From assembly GCF_014852005.1 (NCBI RefSeq), contig NZ_JACVAU010000001.1:1801857-1865856 (forward strand): a stretch of 64,000 nucleotides of DNA. Reading direction: 5' to 3'. A model generated the notes under the pieces. The model was not told where the DNA came from. It ran no database searches and worked only from the letters and a program-made list of their open reading frames with translations. Both the position numbers and the translations under genes were made by a program. Each line of letters opens with the position of its first letter. Positions within the stretch are counted from its first letter, which is position 1. This document shows, piece after piece, positions 22,825-32,718 of this stretch. This stretch comes from Pseudoxanthomonas sp. PXM03. GTDB taxonomy: Bacteria; Pseudomonadota; Gammaproteobacteria; Xanthomonadales; Xanthomonadaceae.

Positions 22825-25416
22825 ATGCTGGAAGCCTATCGCCACCACGTAGCCGAGCGCGCCGCGCTGGGCATCCCGCCGCTGCCGCTGACGGCCCCGC
22901 AGACGGCCGAGGTCATCGAACTGCTGAAGAATCCGCCGGCCGGTGAAGAAGACTTCCTGGTCGAGCTGATCACCCACCGCGTGCCTGCCGGTGTCGATGA
23001 CGCTGCCAAGGTCAAGGCGTCCTACCTGGCCGCCGTGGCCTTCGGCGCCGAGAAGACGCCGCTGATCTCCGCGAAGCGCGCCACCGAACTGCTCGGCACC
23101 ATGCTGGGCGGCTACAACATCCATCCGCTGATCGACCTGCTCGACAACGCCGAGCTGGGCGCGGTCGCGGCCGAAGGCCTGAAGCACACGCTGCTGATCT
23201 TCGACGCCTTCCATGATGTGCAGGAAAAAGCCGAGGCCGGCAATGCGCACGCGCAGGCCGTGCTGCAGAGCTGGGCCGACGCCGAGTGGTTCACCAGCAA
23301 ACCGGAAGTGCCGCAGTCCCTGACGATCACCGTGTTCAAGGTGCCGGGCGAAACCAACACCGACGACCTGTCGCCGGCGCCGGACGCCACCACGCGCCCG
23401 GATATCCCGCTGCACGCGCTGGCGATGCTGAAGAACAAGCGTCCCGATGCGCCGTTCGTGCCGGAGGATGATGGCAAGCGCGGCCCGATCCAGGAAATCC
23501 TGTCGCTGAAGGACAAGGGCCACCTGGTCGCGTACGTCGGCGACGTGGTCGGTACCGGTTCCTCGCGCAAGTCTGCGACCAACAGCGTGCTGTGGTTCAC
23601 CGGCGAGGACATCCCGTTCATCCCGAACAAGCGCTTCGGCGGTGTCTGCCTGGGCTCCAAGATCGCCCCGATCTTCTACAACACGATGGAAGACGCCGGC
23701 GCGCTGCCGATCGAGCTCGATGTGTCGCAGATGAACCACGGCGACGTGGTCGAGCTGCGCCCGTACGACGGCAAGGCGTTGAAGAACGGTGAAGTAATCG
23801 CCGAGTTCCAGGTGAAGTCCGAGGTGCTGTTCGATGAAGTACGTGCCGGCGGCCGCATCCCGCTGATCATCGGCCGCGGCCTCACCGCCAAGGCGCGCGA
23901 AGCGCTGAAGCTGCACGCGACGGACCTGTTCCGCCTGCCGCAGCAGCCGGCCGATACCGGCAAGGGTTTCTCGCTCGCCCAGAAGATGGTTGGCCGCGCC
24001 TGCGGTTTGCCGGAAAACCAGGGCGTGCGCCCGGGCACGTACTGCGAGCCGAAGATGACCTCGGTGGGTTCGCAGGACACCACCGGTCCGATGACCCGTG
24101 ACGAGCTGAAGGACCTGGCCTGCCTGGGCTTCTCGGCGGACCTGGTGATGCAGTCGTTCTGCCACACGGCGGCCTATCCGAAGCCGGTGGACGTGAAGAC
24201 GCACCACACGCTGCCGGAGTTCATCTCCACCCGTGGCGGCATTTCGCTGCGTCCCGGCGATGGCGTGATCCACAGCTGGCTCAACCGCATGCTGCTGCCC
24301 GACACCGTCGGCACCGGCGGCGACTCGCACACGCGTTTCCCGGTGGGCATCTCGTTCCCGGCCGGTTCGGGCTTGGTTGCGTTCGCCGCAGCCACCGGCG
24401 TGATGCCGCTGGACATGCCGGAGTCGGTGCTGGTCCGCTTCAAGGGCGAGATGCAGCCCGGCGTCACCTTGCGTGACCTGGTCAACGCCATCCCGTACTA
24501 CGCCATCAAGGCCGGGCTGCTGACGGTCGCCAAGCAGGGCAAGAAGAACATCTTCTCCGGCCGCATCCTGGAGATCGAGGGCCTGCCGGACCTGAAGGTG
24601 GAGCAGGCATTCGAACTGTCCGACGCGTCGGCCGAACGTTCGGCCGCCGGCTGCACGGTGCGCCTCAACAAGGAACCCATCATCGAGTACCTCACCAGCA
24701 ACATCACGCTGCTGAAGTGGATGATCGCCGAAGGTTATGCCGACGCGCGTTCGCTGGCTCGCCGTATCAAGAAGATGGAAGCATGGCTGGCCGACCCGCA
24801 GCTGCTGGAGCCGGATGCCGACGCCGAGTACGCCGCCGTCATCGAGATCGACCTGGCCGACGTGCACGAGCCGCTGCTGGCCTGCCCGAACGATCCGGAC
24901 GATGTGAAGACGCTGTCCGATGTTGCCGGCACCAAGATCGATGAAGTCTTCATCGGTTCGTGCATGACCAACATCGGCCACTTCCGCGCGGCCGCCAAGC
25001 TGCTGGAAGGCAAGCGCGACATCCCGACCCGCCTGTGGGTCGCGCCGCCAACCAAGATGGATGCCTCCGAGCTGACCAAGGAAGGCCACTACGGCACGTT
25101 CGGCACCGCTGGCGCGCGCATGGAGATGCCGGGCTGCTCGCTGTGCATGGGCAACCAGGCGCAGGTGCGCGAGGGCGCGACGGTGTTCTCCACCTCGACC
25201 CGCAACTTCCCGAACCGCCTGGGCCGCAACTCCAACGTGTTCCTGGGCTCGGCGGAACTGGCGGCGATCTGCTCGCGTCTGGGCAAGATCCCGACCAAGG
25301 CCGAGTACATGGCCGACATCGGGGTGATCAACGAAAAGGGCGCCGAGATCTACCGCTACATGAACTTCGACCAGATCGAGGAATACCAGGACGTGGCCAA
25401 GACCGTCGCGGCCTGA
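22825..25416 (+). CDS. acnB: Bifunctional aconitate hydratase B / 2-methylisocitrate dehydratase
   Basis: AcnB is the main TCA-cycle aconitase in many proteobacteria and can also hydrate 2-methyl-cis-aconitate. It has 863 residues with the AcnB domain order. A HEAT-like N-terminal helical domain opens with [22 protein letters not shown]. The swivel domain follows ([20 protein letters not shown]), then the cluster-binding core ([20 protein letters not shown] and [15 protein letters not shown]). The ATG follows GGAG. A bidirectional terminator separates it from hflD. Confidence 0.97.
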   Translation: MLEAYRHHVAERAALGIPPLPLTAPQTAEVIELLKNPPAGEEDFLVELITHRVPAGVDDAAKVKASYLAAVAFGAEKTPLISAKRATELLGTMLGGYNIHPLIDLLDNAELGAVAAEGLKHTLLIFDAFHDVQEKAEAGNAHAQAVLQSWADAEWFTSKPEVPQSLTITVFKVPGETNTDDLSPAPDATTRPDIPLHALAMLKNKRPDAPFVPEDDGKRGPIQEILSLKDKGHLVAYVGDVVGTGSSRKSATNSVLWFTGEDIPFIPNKRFGGVCLGSKIAPIFYNTMEDAGALPIELDVSQMNHGDVVELRPYDGKALKNGEVIAEFQVKSEVLFDEVRAGGRIPLIIGRGLTAKAREALKLHATDLFRLPQQPADTGKGFSLAQKMVGRACGLPENQGVRPGTYCEPKMTSVGSQDTTGPMTRDELKDLACLGFSADLVMQSFCHTAAYPKPVDVKTHHTLPEFISTRGGISLRPGDGVIHSWLNRMLLPDTVGTGGDSHTRFPVGISFPAGSGLVAFAAATGVMPLDMPESVLVRFKGEMQPGVTLRDLVNAIPYYAIKAGLLTVAKQGKKNIFSGRILEIEGLPDLKVEQAFELSDASAERSAAGCTVRLNKEPIIEYLTSNITLLKWMIAEGYADARSLARRIKKMEAWLADPQLLEPDADAEYAAVIEIDLADVHEPLLACPNDPDDVKTLSDVAGTKIDEVFIGSCMTNIGHFRAAAKLLEGKRDIPTRLWVAPPTKMDASELTKEGHYGTFGTAGARMEMPGCSLCMGNQAQVREGATVFSTSTRNFPNRLGRNSNVFLGSAELAAICSRLGKIPTKAEYMADIGVINEKGAEIYRYMNFDQIEEYQDVAKTVAA

Positions 25417-25428
25417 TCGGCCCGACGG

Positions 25429-25464
25429 GAAAAAGAAAAGGCCCGGCAATGCCGGGCCTTTTTC
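25429..25464. terminator. Bidirectional terminator between acnB and hflD
   Basis: A 10-bp perfect stem (AAGGCCCGGC/GCCGGGCCTT, 3-base loop AAT, 25438-25460) is flanked by A-rich sequence on the left and TTTTTC on the right. It can end both acnB and the convergent hflD operon. Confidence 0.92.
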
Positions 25465-25481
25465 TTGCGCGTTCCACCGGG

Positions 25482-26093
25482 TCAGGCCAGCCAGTCCTCC
25501 ACCGCCTCAAGCATCTGCCGGCGGCCGAGCACGAAATCCCACATCGACCCGCCCAGCTGCCGCCAGAGCACGGCCGAGCGCACGGCGGCCAGCAGGATCG
25601 CGCGGATCTCGGCCACCACCCCGGGCTGACCGAGGTAATGCGGATTGCCCTGGACCATCACGCGCGGGCGCAGGTGGCTGATGGTGTCGGCGTACAGCCC
25701 GCCCAACGCGGACAGCACATCCGGATGGGTGCTGCCCTGTTGTTCCGCACGTGGCGCGATCTCGCCAATGCCGCGCGTGACGGCATGCACCGTGTCGTTC
25801 TCGCGCACAAAGCGACGCTCCAGTTGCAGCACCGCCATCGCCAGGCGGGGCAGGGCTTCGTCGTGGGCGTCCTTCGCCAGATAGTTGCGCAGGACGCGCA
25901 GGCCGGGCGTGACCCCGGCCACGCTGCCGTAGACGTCCGCAGGCGACGCGGCATCGATGCGGAACACGCTGTCCAGTGCGGCCTGCACGGCCGATCCTTC
26001 GGACTGACCGGTTTCGGCGATGCGGCGGACCTGGTGGAGCGCCTGCGCCAACCCGGCCAAGGCCAACACGCGGTCGGAATATCGATTGCTCAA
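25482..26093 (-). CDS. hflD: High-frequency lysogenization protein HflD
   Basis: HflD is a 203-residue helical, membrane-associated protein. In E. coli it binds phage lambda CII, but its housekeeping role is unclear. The family is recognised by [20 protein letters not shown] at the start and by the context nudJ-mnmA-hflD. The apparent start is TTG, overlapping the mnmA stop as TTGA, which implies tight coupling and low expression. No better in-frame ATG precedes the conserved N-terminus. Confidence 0.92.
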   Translation of the reverse strand: MSNRYSDRVLALAGLAQALHQVRRIAETGQSEGSAVQAALDSVFRIDAASPADVYGSVAGVTPGLRVLRNYLAKDAHDEALPRLAMAVLQLERRFVRENDTVHAVTRGIGEIAPRAEQQGSTHPDVLSALGGLYADTISHLRPRVMVQGNPHYLGQPGVVAEIRAILLAAVRSAVLWRQLGGSMWDFVLGRRQMLEAVEDWLA

Positions 26094-27208
26094 GCTGCTT
26101 GCTCCGCGAGTTTCATTTCAAGAGGTGCGTCGGTGCGCGCAATGACCGCGCCCCCCAAGCATTCGTCGCCGTCATACAGCACGAGCGATTGACCGGGCGT
26201 GACGGCACGCTGTGGCGCCGTGAATTCAACCGCGACCGTGCCGTCATCGAGCACGTCCACCTGGCACGGCTCGTCCGGTTGCCGGTAACGGGTCTGTGCG
26301 GTGCAAGCGAAGCGGCCAGCAGGCGGACTGCCGGCCACCCAGTGCACCGACTCGGTCCACAGGCGCCTGGACATCAGGTAGGGGCTCTGGGTGTCCTGGT
26401 CTACGTACAGCACGTTGTGGGCCACATCCTTGCCCACGACGTACCACGGTGCCTGCTGGCGCCCGCGAACACCGCCGATCTGCAGGCCTTCACGCTGACC
26501 GAGGGTGAAATAGAAGACGCCGGCGTGCTCGCCGATCACCTGGCCTTGCGGATCGCGCATCTCGCCGCGCCTGGCGGGCAGGTAGCGGCCGAGGAACTCG
26601 CGGAAATCGCGCTCGCCGATGAAGCAGATGCCGGTGGAATCCTTCTTGTCGTGCGTCTGCAACCCCGCCTCGCGCGCGATGCGGCGCAAGTCGGTCTTCT
26701 GCAGCTCGCCGATCGGAAACAGCGTGGCCGACAGTTGCGCCTGGCCGAGCTGATGCAGGAAATAGCTCTGGTCCTTGCCGCAGTCGACTCCGCGCAGCAG
26801 GCGCCAGCGTCCATCCCGCTGGTCCACGCGCGCATAGTGGCCGGTGGCGATCTTCTCGGCGCCCAGGTCGCGCGCGGCATCGAGGAAGTGCTTGAACTTC
26901 ACCTCGCGATTGCACAGCACATCGGGGTTGGGCGTACGGCCTGCGGCGTACTCGGCCAGGAAGTGCTCGAACACGCCCTGCCAGTATTCGCTCGAAAAAT
27001 CGCGAAAGTGGAACGGAATGCCGAGGCGACCGCAGACGGCGACCGCATCGCGCCGGTCGTCCTCGGCGCGACAATCGCCGGAGCCATCGTCGGCCCAGTT
27101 CTGCATGAACAGGCCCGCGACGGATTCACCCTGCCGCACCAGTTGCAGGGCGGCGACGGACGAATCCACGCCGCCCGAGACGCCCACGATGACGCGTGGC
27201 TGGCTCAT
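26090..27208 (-). CDS. mnmA: tRNA-specific 2-thiouridylase MnmA
   Basis: MnmA makes 2-thiouridine at wobble U34 of tRNA for Lys, Glu and Gln, using ATP and sulfur passed by the Tus relay. It has 372 residues from the ATG that overlaps the nudJ stop. The PP-loop is [13 protein letters not shown]. The first catalytic cysteine is in [12 protein letters not shown] and the second in [14 protein letters not shown]. An upstream open extension in frame is antisense-like and discarded. Confidence 0.96.
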   Translation of the reverse strand: MSQPRVIVGVSGGVDSSVAALQLVRQGESVAGLFMQNWADDGSGDCRAEDDRRDAVAVCGRLGIPFHFRDFSSEYWQGVFEHFLAEYAAGRTPNPDVLCNREVKFKHFLDAARDLGAEKIATGHYARVDQRDGRWRLLRGVDCGKDQSYFLHQLGQAQLSATLFPIGELQKTDLRRIAREAGLQTHDKKDSTGICFIGERDFREFLGRYLPARRGEMRDPQGQVIGEHAGVFYFTLGQREGLQIGGVRGRQQAPWYVVGKDVAHNVLYVDQDTQSPYLMSRRLWTESVHWVAGSPPAGRFACTAQTRYRQPDEPCQVDVLDDGTVAVEFTAPQRAVTPGQSLVLYDGDECLGGAVIARTDAPLEMKLAEQAA

Positions 27209-27666
27209 GCGATCTGTTGCAGCGTGGACAGGGGAGAGCGACGTCCCGACAGGAAGTCCTGCACGACCTGCCACACCAGTGGGCTGCGGTGGCGGTCGGA
27301 CTGTGCGTGCAGTTCGGCGGGCGTCAGCCACACTGCCTGCACGATGCCGTCGTCGAGCGGGCGGTCCGGCAGATGGCGCACCGGCTCCGCAGCGAAGGCG
27401 AAGCGCAGGTAGTGCCGCCCCGTCTCCGCTTTCCATTGGTAGGCACCGACGAAGGCGGTCAGTTCGACCTCCCAGCCGGTTTCCTCTAGGGTCTCGCGGC
27501 GGGCAGCCTCCAACAGGCTCTCGTCCGGCTCCAGGTGGCCCGCCGGCTGATTGAAGACCAGACGTCCCTGTGCATGCTCTTCCACCATCAACAGCTTGCC
27601 ATCGTGGACCACCACCGTGGCCACGGTGACGTCGGGCTGCCAGAAGCGTCCCTCCCGGTAGCTCAC
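27205..27666 (-). CDS. nudJ: NUDIX hydrolase NudJ
   Basis: This is a 153-residue nucleotide pyrophosphohydrolase. In E. coli NudJ acts on thiamine pyrophosphate precursors and nucleoside tri- and diphosphates. The Nudix box is complete: [20 protein letters not shown] followed by TGWEV. The start is GTG, immediately after the stop of the exported-protein gene. It overlaps mnmA by ATGA. The nudJ-mnmA-hflD order is the same as in E. coli. Confidence 0.9.
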   Translation of the reverse strand: MSYREGRFWQPDVTVATVVVHDGKLLMVEEHAQGRLVFNQPAGHLEPDESLLEAARRETLEETGWEVELTAFVGAYQWKAETGRHYLRFAFAAEPVRHLPDRPLDDGIVQAVWLTPAELHAQSDRHRSPLVWQVVQDFLSGRRSPLSTLQQIA

Positions 27667-28149
27667 TTACAGCTCGTCCTTCTCGCCGGAGAGCTCGATT
27701 TCCTCGTTGTCCGCCGTCTCAGCCGCAATGTCCATCGCCGCTTCCAGCGCCGCGCCGTCCACGCTGTCGGGCAGCTTGATAACGAAGTACAGCACGTCGC
27801 CCGACAGCTCCCAGCTGCCCAGTTTCTTGGCGCGGCTGTCCGCCATCAGCGCGAGCGCCTTGGCGCCATCGATGCCGTCGGCGGCGACGCGGCCGGCCGG
27901 GGAGAACACCTCGCGGATGCTGATGCCGTTGACGTGTTCGGTGCGTCCGGACACGAAGACCAGCTGGGTGCGGTTCTCCTGCTTGTAGGAGTAGGTGACC
28001 TTGTAATCGCCGTCGGCGTCCACTTCGAACTGGATTCCGCGCGCCGTCAGCCGGGCGTCAACCGAGGCGTCGGCCGCCAGCACGGGCGTCGCGATCGCAG
28101 TGGCGCACAGCAGGGCGGCGGAGGACAGTCGGGACAGCGCAGGTTTCAT
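27667..28149 (-). CDS. Exported protein of unknown function (YbjN-like?)
   Basis: This protein of about 160 residues has a cleavable signal peptide ([25 protein letters not shown]). The mature part ([20 protein letters not shown], then [27 protein letters not shown]) weakly recalls YbjN-like sensory or chaperone folds. The C-terminus is strongly acidic ([17 protein letters not shown]). The start used is the ATG giving the signal peptide. It abuts nudJ with no gap, so it is probably first in the nudJ-mnmA-hflD operon. It is divergent from clpS. Confidence 0.65.
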   Translation of the reverse strand: MKPALSRLSSAALLCATAIATPVLAADASVDARLTARGIQFEVDADGDYKVTYSYKQENRTQLVFVSGRTEHVNGISIREVFSPAGRVAADGIDGAKALALMADSRAKKLGSWELSGDVLYFVIKLPDSVDGAALEAAMDIAAETADNEEIELSGEKDEL

Positions 28150-28235
28150 GGTCGGCTCGGTGGTATTGGGATGGCGCATTGTGGCCGGGGTCACGCATGG
28201 CGTCCATGCGGGCGGCGACGGCCGGCTCCACCGCC

Positions 28236-28248
28236 TATAATTGGCCCA
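28236..28248 (+). promoter_or_regulatory. -10 box for a leaderless clpS transcript
   Basis: A perfect TATAAT at 28236-28241 ends 7 bases before the clpS ATG at 28248, so transcription should begin at the start codon. There is no Shine-Dalgarno. The -35 hexamer is not recognisable. Confidence 0.55.
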
Positions 28249-28568
28249 TGTCCCGAAAGAACGAAAACGAACGCGACCATGGCCTGATGGTGGAGACCAG
28301 CCGGCCCGAGGTCGCGCCGCCGCCCCTGTACCAGGTACTGCTGCTCAACGACGACTACACGCCGATGGACTTCGTGGTGACCGTCCTCCAGCAGTTCTTC
28401 GTCATGGACCTGGAAAAGGCGACGCAGGTGATGCTGCACGTGCATACCCGCGGTCGTGGCGTATGCGGCGTGTACACCCGCGAGGTGGCCGAATCCAAGG
28501 TGGCCCAGGTCAACGAGTTTTCACGTATGAACCAGCATCCCCTGCTGTGCACGATGGAGAAATCCTGA
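28248..28568 (+). CDS. clpS: ATP-dependent Clp protease adaptor ClpS
   Basis: ClpS delivers N-degron proteins to ClpAP. It has 106 residues. The N-terminal tail is flexible. The conserved body reads [20 protein letters not shown], with the ligand pocket residues N, D and D in [12 protein letters not shown]. Then comes [21 protein letters not shown] with the conserved substrate-pocket His. It is directly upstream of clpA (149-base gap). With Aat encoded 4 kb away, this window holds both the enzyme that makes and the adaptor that reads Leu/Phe N-degrons. Confidence 0.96.
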   Translation: MSRKNENERDHGLMVETSRPEVAPPPLYQVLLLNDDYTPMDFVVTVLQQFFVMDLEKATQVMLHVHTRGRGVCGVYTREVAESKVAQVNEFSRMNQHPLLCTMEKS

Positions 28569-28717
28569 GGGGACCGGCGGGGTAGGCCGGGTCGGATACG
28601 GTATGGGGGCACCGCCGCGAGGCACAAGGCAACGATCCCTGAACACTGAAATCCGGTAGGGTGATGGAAAACCGCCCGCCAAGCCGCATATTGTCGGCAT
28701 AGGCCCCGGAGGCAACC

Positions 28718-30997
28718 ATGTTCAGCAAAGACCTCGAGCAGACCATCGGACAGTGCTACAAGCGCGCCCGCGAAGCTCGGCACGAATTCATGACCGTCGA
28801 GCACCTGCTGCTCGCGCTGCTCGAAAACCCCTCGGCACAGGCCGTCCTGAAGGCGACCGGCGCGGACGCCAACCGTCTGCGGGCGGACCTGGAACAGGCC
28901 ATCGAAGCATCGGTCTCGCGGCTGGCGGAAGACGACGGCCGCGACACCCAGCCGACGCTGGGCTTCCAGCGTGTGCTGCAGCGCGCCGTCTACCACGTGC
29001 AGTCCTCGGGCAAGAAGGAGGTCACCGGCGCCAACGTGCTGGTCGCGATCTTCGGCGAGAAGGACTCGCACGCGGTGTACTTCCTCAACCAGCAGGACGT
29101 CACCCGCCTCGACATCGTCAACTACCTGTCCCATGGCATCGCCAAGCAGGGCGAGGAGAACGAGGGTGCGGGCCAGCCGGAAGGCGAGGGCAAGGCCGAG
29201 GCGGGCGAGGGCGAGGGCAAGGGCGACGCCCTGACCGAGTTCGCCAGCAATCTGAACGACATGGCGCGCCAAGGCAGGATCGACCCGTTGGTGGGCCGTG
29301 GCGACGAGATCGAGCGGACCATCCAGGTGCTATGCCGCCGCCGCAAGAACAATCCGCTCTACGTCGGCGAAGCCGGCGTGGGCAAGACGGCGCTGGCCGA
29401 GGGCCTGGCCAAGCGCATCGTCGAGGGCGAAGTGCCCGACGTGCTGCTGGATGCCGTCATCTACTCGCTGGACCTGGGCGCGCTGGTCGCGGGCACCAAG
29501 TACCGGGGCGACTTCGAGAAGCGCCTGAAAGGCGTGCTGGCGGCGATCAAGAAGATCCCCGGCGCCATCCTGTTCGTCGACGAGATCCACACCATCATTG
29601 GCGCCGGTTCGGCCAGCGGCGGCACGATGGATGCATCCAACCTGATCAAGCCTGCGCTGGCGTCGGGTGAGCTGCGCTGCATCGGCTCGACCACGTTCCA
29701 GGAATACCGTGGCATTTTCGAGAAGGACCGCGCGCTGGCGCGGCGCTTCCAGAAGATCGATATCGTCGAGCCCACGGTGGGCGAGACCTACGAGATCCTG
29801 CAGGGGCTGAAGCCCAAGTACGAGGCCCACCATGGCGTGACCTACGCGGATGATGCGCTGCAGGCGGCGGTGGACCTGTCGGTGAAACACATCGGCGACC
29901 GTCTGCTGCCGGACAAGGCCATCGACGTCATCGACGAGGCGGGTGCCCGCCAGCGCCTGCTGCCGCTGGAGACGCGCAAGGAACTGATCGACGTGGAGGA
30001 AATCGAGACCATCGTCGCCAAGATGGCGCGGATTCCGGCCAAGCAGGTGTCCTCGTCCGACAAGGACGTGCTGCAGCACCTGGAGCGCAACCTTAAGATG
30101 GTGATCTTCGGGCAGGACCCGGCCATCGAGACGCTGGCTTCGTCCATCAAGCTGGCGCGCAGCGGCCTAGCCAATCCGGAGAAGCCGATCGGCAACTTCC
30201 TGTTCGCGGGTCCGACCGGCGTCGGCAAGACCGAGGTGACCAAGCAACTGGCGCTGCAGCTGGGTATCGAGCTGGTGCGCTTCGACATGTCCGAGTACAT
30301 GGAACCGCATTCGGTCAGCCGCCTGATCGGTGCGCCCCCGGGCTATGTCGGCTTCGACCAGGGCGGCCTGCTGACCGAGAAGATCGTCAAGACGCCGCAC
30401 TGCGTGCTGCTGCTGGACGAAGTGGAGAAGGCGCACCCCGACATCTTCAACATCCTGCTGCAGGTCATGGACCGCGGGGTGCTGACGGATACCAATGGGC
30501 GCGAGGCCAACTTCAAGAACGTCATCCTGGTGATGACCACCAACGCCGGTGCGGCGCAGGCATCGCGCCGGACCATCGGCTTCACCCGCCAAGACCATTC
30601 CACCGACGCGATGGAAGTGATCCGGCGCAGCTTCACACCGGAGTTCCGCAACCGCCTGGATGCCATCGTGCAGTTCCAGGGGCTGGGCTTCGAGCACATC
30701 CTGCGCGTGGTGGACAAGTTCGTCATCGAACTGGAAATGCTGCTGCAGGAGAAGCACGTCAGCCTGTCCGCCACGCCGGCGGCGCGTGACTGGCTGGCCC
30801 AGCATGGCTTCGATCCGCTGATGGGCGCGCGCCCGATGGCCCGCCTGATCCAAGACAAGGTGAAGCGTCCGCTGGCTGATGAGTTGCTGTTCGGCAAGCT
30901 GGTGGACGGTGGCCGGGTCAGCATCGACGTGCGGGAGGGTGAACTGGTCGTCGATGCGCAGGCTGAACCTGAAAGGCTGTTGCCGGCGACGGTGTAA
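28718..30997 (+). CDS. clpA: Clp protease ATP-binding subunit ClpA
   Basis: ClpA is the AAA+ unfoldase of the ClpAP protease. It has 759 residues. The N-domain (EQTIGQCYKRAREARHEFMT) binds ClpS. D1 has Walker A GEAGVGKTALAEGL and Walker B AILFVDEIH. D2 has Walker A GPTGVGKTEVTKQL and Walker B VLLLDEVEKAHPDI. A Gly/Glu-rich low-complexity linker (QPEGEGKAEAGEGEGKGDA) lies between the N-domain and D1, around residues 150-170. The start follows GGAG. It is followed by a clear terminator. Confidence 0.97.
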   Translation: MFSKDLEQTIGQCYKRAREARHEFMTVEHLLLALLENPSAQAVLKATGADANRLRADLEQAIEASVSRLAEDDGRDTQPTLGFQRVLQRAVYHVQSSGKKEVTGANVLVAIFGEKDSHAVYFLNQQDVTRLDIVNYLSHGIAKQGEENEGAGQPEGEGKAEAGEGEGKGDALTEFASNLNDMARQGRIDPLVGRGDEIERTIQVLCRRRKNNPLYVGEAGVGKTALAEGLAKRIVEGEVPDVLLDAVIYSLDLGALVAGTKYRGDFEKRLKGVLAAIKKIPGAILFVDEIHTIIGAGSASGGTMDASNLIKPALASGELRCIGSTTFQEYRGIFEKDRALARRFQKIDIVEPTVGETYEILQGLKPKYEAHHGVTYADDALQAAVDLSVKHIGDRLLPDKAIDVIDEAGARQRLLPLETRKELIDVEEIETIVAKMARIPAKQVSSSDKDVLQHLERNLKMVIFGQDPAIETLASSIKLARSGLANPEKPIGNFLFAGPTGVGKTEVTKQLALQLGIELVRFDMSEYMEPHSVSRLIGAPPGYVGFDQGGLLTEKIVKTPHCVLLLDEVEKAHPDIFNILLQVMDRGVLTDTNGREANFKNVILVMTTNAGAAQASRRTIGFTRQDHSTDAMEVIRRSFTPEFRNRLDAIVQFQGLGFEHILRVVDKFVIELEMLLQEKHVSLSATPAARDWLAQHGFDPLMGARPMARLIQDKVKRPLADELLFGKLVDGGRVSIDVREGELVVDAQAEPERLLPATV

Positions 30998-31026
30998 TCG
31001 GCCGGACGCTCACGCGGCGATGTCAG

Positions 31027-31052
31027 AAAAGGCGGCCTCCGGGCCGCCTTTT
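31027..31052. terminator. Bidirectional terminator after clpA
   Basis: An 11-bp perfect stem AAAAGGCGGCC/GGCCGCCTTTT with a 4-base TCCG loop lies between clpA and the convergent exported-protein gene. U runs are available on both strands. Confidence 0.9.
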
Positions 31053-31065
31053 CCGTACGGACGCC

Positions 31066-31428
31066 TTACTGTCGCGCACGTCGTTTGCGGACAGCGAACT
31101 CCTCGGCCGTGATTCGTTCCACGGCGCTGACGCGGCAGCTCCCGCGATTCGTCACCACCTTGGTGTCCTGGGGGCACAGCTGGCCCACCTGGCCATTCGT
31201 GGATATTTCCACGGTGGGTGTCATGGTGATGGGGGCGCAGCTGTTTCGGAATGCGACCCGGTAGTGGCTCTGGCCGTCACGCAGATAGAACTGCTCACCG
31301 CTGCCGGCCCTGATGATTTCCTGGTCGTTGCCCAGGCTCACGCACGCGGTCACCGGCTCACCCGCCTGTGCCGCCAAGGGGACCAGGCTCGCAACGAGCA
31401 GCAGGAAGGGAAGAAGACGTGGATTCAT
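31066..31428 (-). CDS. Small exported cysteine-containing protein
   Basis: This 120-residue protein has a signal peptide (LLPFLLLVASLVPLAAQAGEP). The mature part has four cysteines (TACVSLG, NSCAPI, QLCPQD, GSCRVSAV), probably two disulfides. Its beta-rich sequence includes EQFYLRDGQSHYRVAFRNS. It resembles small DUF6491-like proteins common in xanthomonads, but that link is weak. The start used is the ATG giving the signal peptide. Function unknown. Confidence 0.62.
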   Translation of the reverse strand: MNPRLLPFLLLVASLVPLAAQAGEPVTACVSLGNDQEIIRAGSGEQFYLRDGQSHYRVAFRNSCAPITMTPTVEISTNGQVGQLCPQDTKVVTNRGSCRVSAVERITAEEFAVRKRRARQ

Positions 31429-31582
31429 GGCACCGCTCGACAGGTTGGCAGCCGGAATAGGCCACGGCCACGCTACGCATCGGTCCCGGGCTGCAAATCT
31501 GCCGTTGGTGGTCCTTACCAGCGACCCGGTGCCGGAAGTCACGGCGCTCGCACCAAGCCGCATGCTCAGACGCATAAACGCA

Positions 31583-31605
31583 GAAAGCGGCCGTTGGCCG
31601 CTTTC
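31583..31605 (-). terminator. Terminator of infA
   Basis: A 10-bp perfect stem GAAAGCGGCC/GGCCGCTTTC with a 3-base loop lies 21 bases after the infA stop. The following sequence on the minus strand (TGCGTTTATG) is only moderately T-rich. Confidence 0.65.
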
Positions 31606-31625
31606 AAATCAAAGAGTTGCGCGCA

Positions 31626-31844
31626 TTACTTCATGCGGTAAGTGATTCGGCCCTTGGTGAGGTCGTACGGGGTCATTTCGACCTTCACCTTGTCGCCGGT
31701 CAGGATGCGGATGTAGTTCTTGCGCATGCGGCCGGAGATGTGGGCGATGATCTCGTGCCCGTTTTCCAGCTTGACCCGGAACATGGTGTTGGGCAGCGTC
31801 TCGGCAACGGTGCCTTCGAATTCAATGGAATCGTCTTTCGACAT
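31626..31844 (-). CDS. infA: Translation initiation factor IF-1
   Basis: IF-1 binds the ribosomal A site during initiation. It has exactly 72 residues, the normal length, and a single OB/S1-like domain ([34 protein letters not shown] core, [20 protein letters not shown]). It has its own promoter and a downstream terminator, so it is likely monocistronic although it lies after aat. Confidence 0.98.
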   Translation of the reverse strand: MSKDDSIEFEGTVAETLPNTMFRVKLENGHEIIAHISGRMRKNYIRILTGDKVKVEMTPYDLTKGRITYRMK

Positions 31845-31892
31845 GTATGCCTGTGCTGTGCCGCGAGGGATGGCGGATGCCATGAAGCCGGG

Positions 31893-31922
31893 CATTGTAC
31901 GCCTGCGGGGCTCCCGGTGCAA
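31893..31922 (-). promoter_or_regulatory. Sigma70 promoter of infA
   Basis: On the minus strand TTGCAC (31922-31917) and TACAAT (31898-31893) are separated by 18 bases. They predict a leader of about 42 bases before the infA ATG. Confidence 0.65.
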
Positions 31923-31930
31923 AAATTCCG

Positions 31931-32677
31931 TTACGGCACCAATGGTTGCGCCAGTTCCGGGGCTGCCATTACACCGAATCGCTCCGTCCAGCCCTCGGCG
32001 GGGAAGGGGTGTGCCACCCATTGGGCAACCTCGGCAAGAAACGCCTCCCGGGGCATCAGGATTGCGCCCATCGAGCGCAGGTGTGCGTTCTCCACCTGCG
32101 CATCGATGAGCGGCCAGCCCCACGCCCGCAATCGCATGGCCAGCGCCGCGAGTGCGACCTTGGATCCGCCCGGACGGGCACTGAACATGCTCTCGCCGAA
32201 GAACATGCACCCGATCGCCACGCCATAAATGCCGCCTACCAGCGTGCCGTCGGCGAAGACCTCGACCGAATGCGCGTGCCCCGCCTGGTGCAGATCGATG
32301 TAGGCCTGGCGCATGCCGGACGTGATCCACGTGCCGTGCTGTCCTGGCCGGGGTGCTTGCGCACAGGCGGTGATGACCTGCTCGAAACGGGTGTCCGCGC
32401 GGACCTGCCACATGCTGTGCTTCAGGTCGCGGCGGAAGCGCGAGGACAGGCGCACGCCGTCAGTGCGGAACACCATGCGGGGATCCGGCGACCACCACAA
32501 CGGGGGCTGGCCCGGCGAAAACCACGGGAAGATGCCGTTTCGATAGGCGTTGAGCAGGCGCGGCAGCGACAGGTCGCCACCGATCGCCAGCAATCCGTCG
32601 GGTTCGCGCATGGCGCCGCCGACGGGAGGGAAAGGCGCATGGGGATCGGAAGACAGGACGAACGGCCGTTGGCGCAT
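31931..32677 (-). CDS. aat: Leucyl/phenylalanyl-tRNA-protein transferase
   Basis: Aat attaches Leu or Phe from aminoacyl-tRNA to N-terminal Lys or Arg, creating N-degrons for ClpS-ClpAP. It has 248 residues. The N-terminal signature is [20 protein letters not shown] followed by [20 protein letters not shown]. The GNAT-like core has [19 protein letters not shown]. The start is the ATG beginning [17 protein letters not shown] box precedes it by 7 bases, so it may be leaderless as well as co-transcribed with the upstream gene. Confidence 0.96.
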   Translation of the reverse strand: MRQRPFVLSSDPHAPFPPVGGAMREPDGLLAIGGDLSLPRLLNAYRNGIFPWFSPGQPPLWWSPDPRMVFRTDGVRLSSRFRRDLKHSMWQVRADTRFEQVITACAQAPRPGQHGTWITSGMRQAYIDLHQAGHAHSVEVFADGTLVGGIYGVAIGCMFFGESMFSARPGGSKVALAALAMRLRAWGWPLIDAQVENAHLRSMGAILMPREAFLAEVAQWVAHPFPAEGWTERFGVMAAPELAQPLVP

Positions 32678-32689
32678 GCCGCGATTGTA
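32677..32689 (-). promoter_or_regulatory. -10 box for a leaderless aat transcript
   Basis: TACAAT on the minus strand (32689-32684) ends 7 bases before the A of the aat ATG (32677). There is no ribosome site. It lies in the 41-base gap after the FemAB-like gene. Confidence 0.45.
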
Positions 32690-32718
32690 GGGCGCATACC
32701 CGGCGCGACGCGCGGGGT

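Noticed and set aside
22753..25449. An 898-codon open frame antisense to acnB, and similar long antisense frames opposite ftsK (35997-38543), recJ (2254-4164) and lysS (9476-11368).
   Set aside because: High GC content removes stop codons on the opposite strand. The products are low-complexity Arg/His/Gln/Asp strings without domains.
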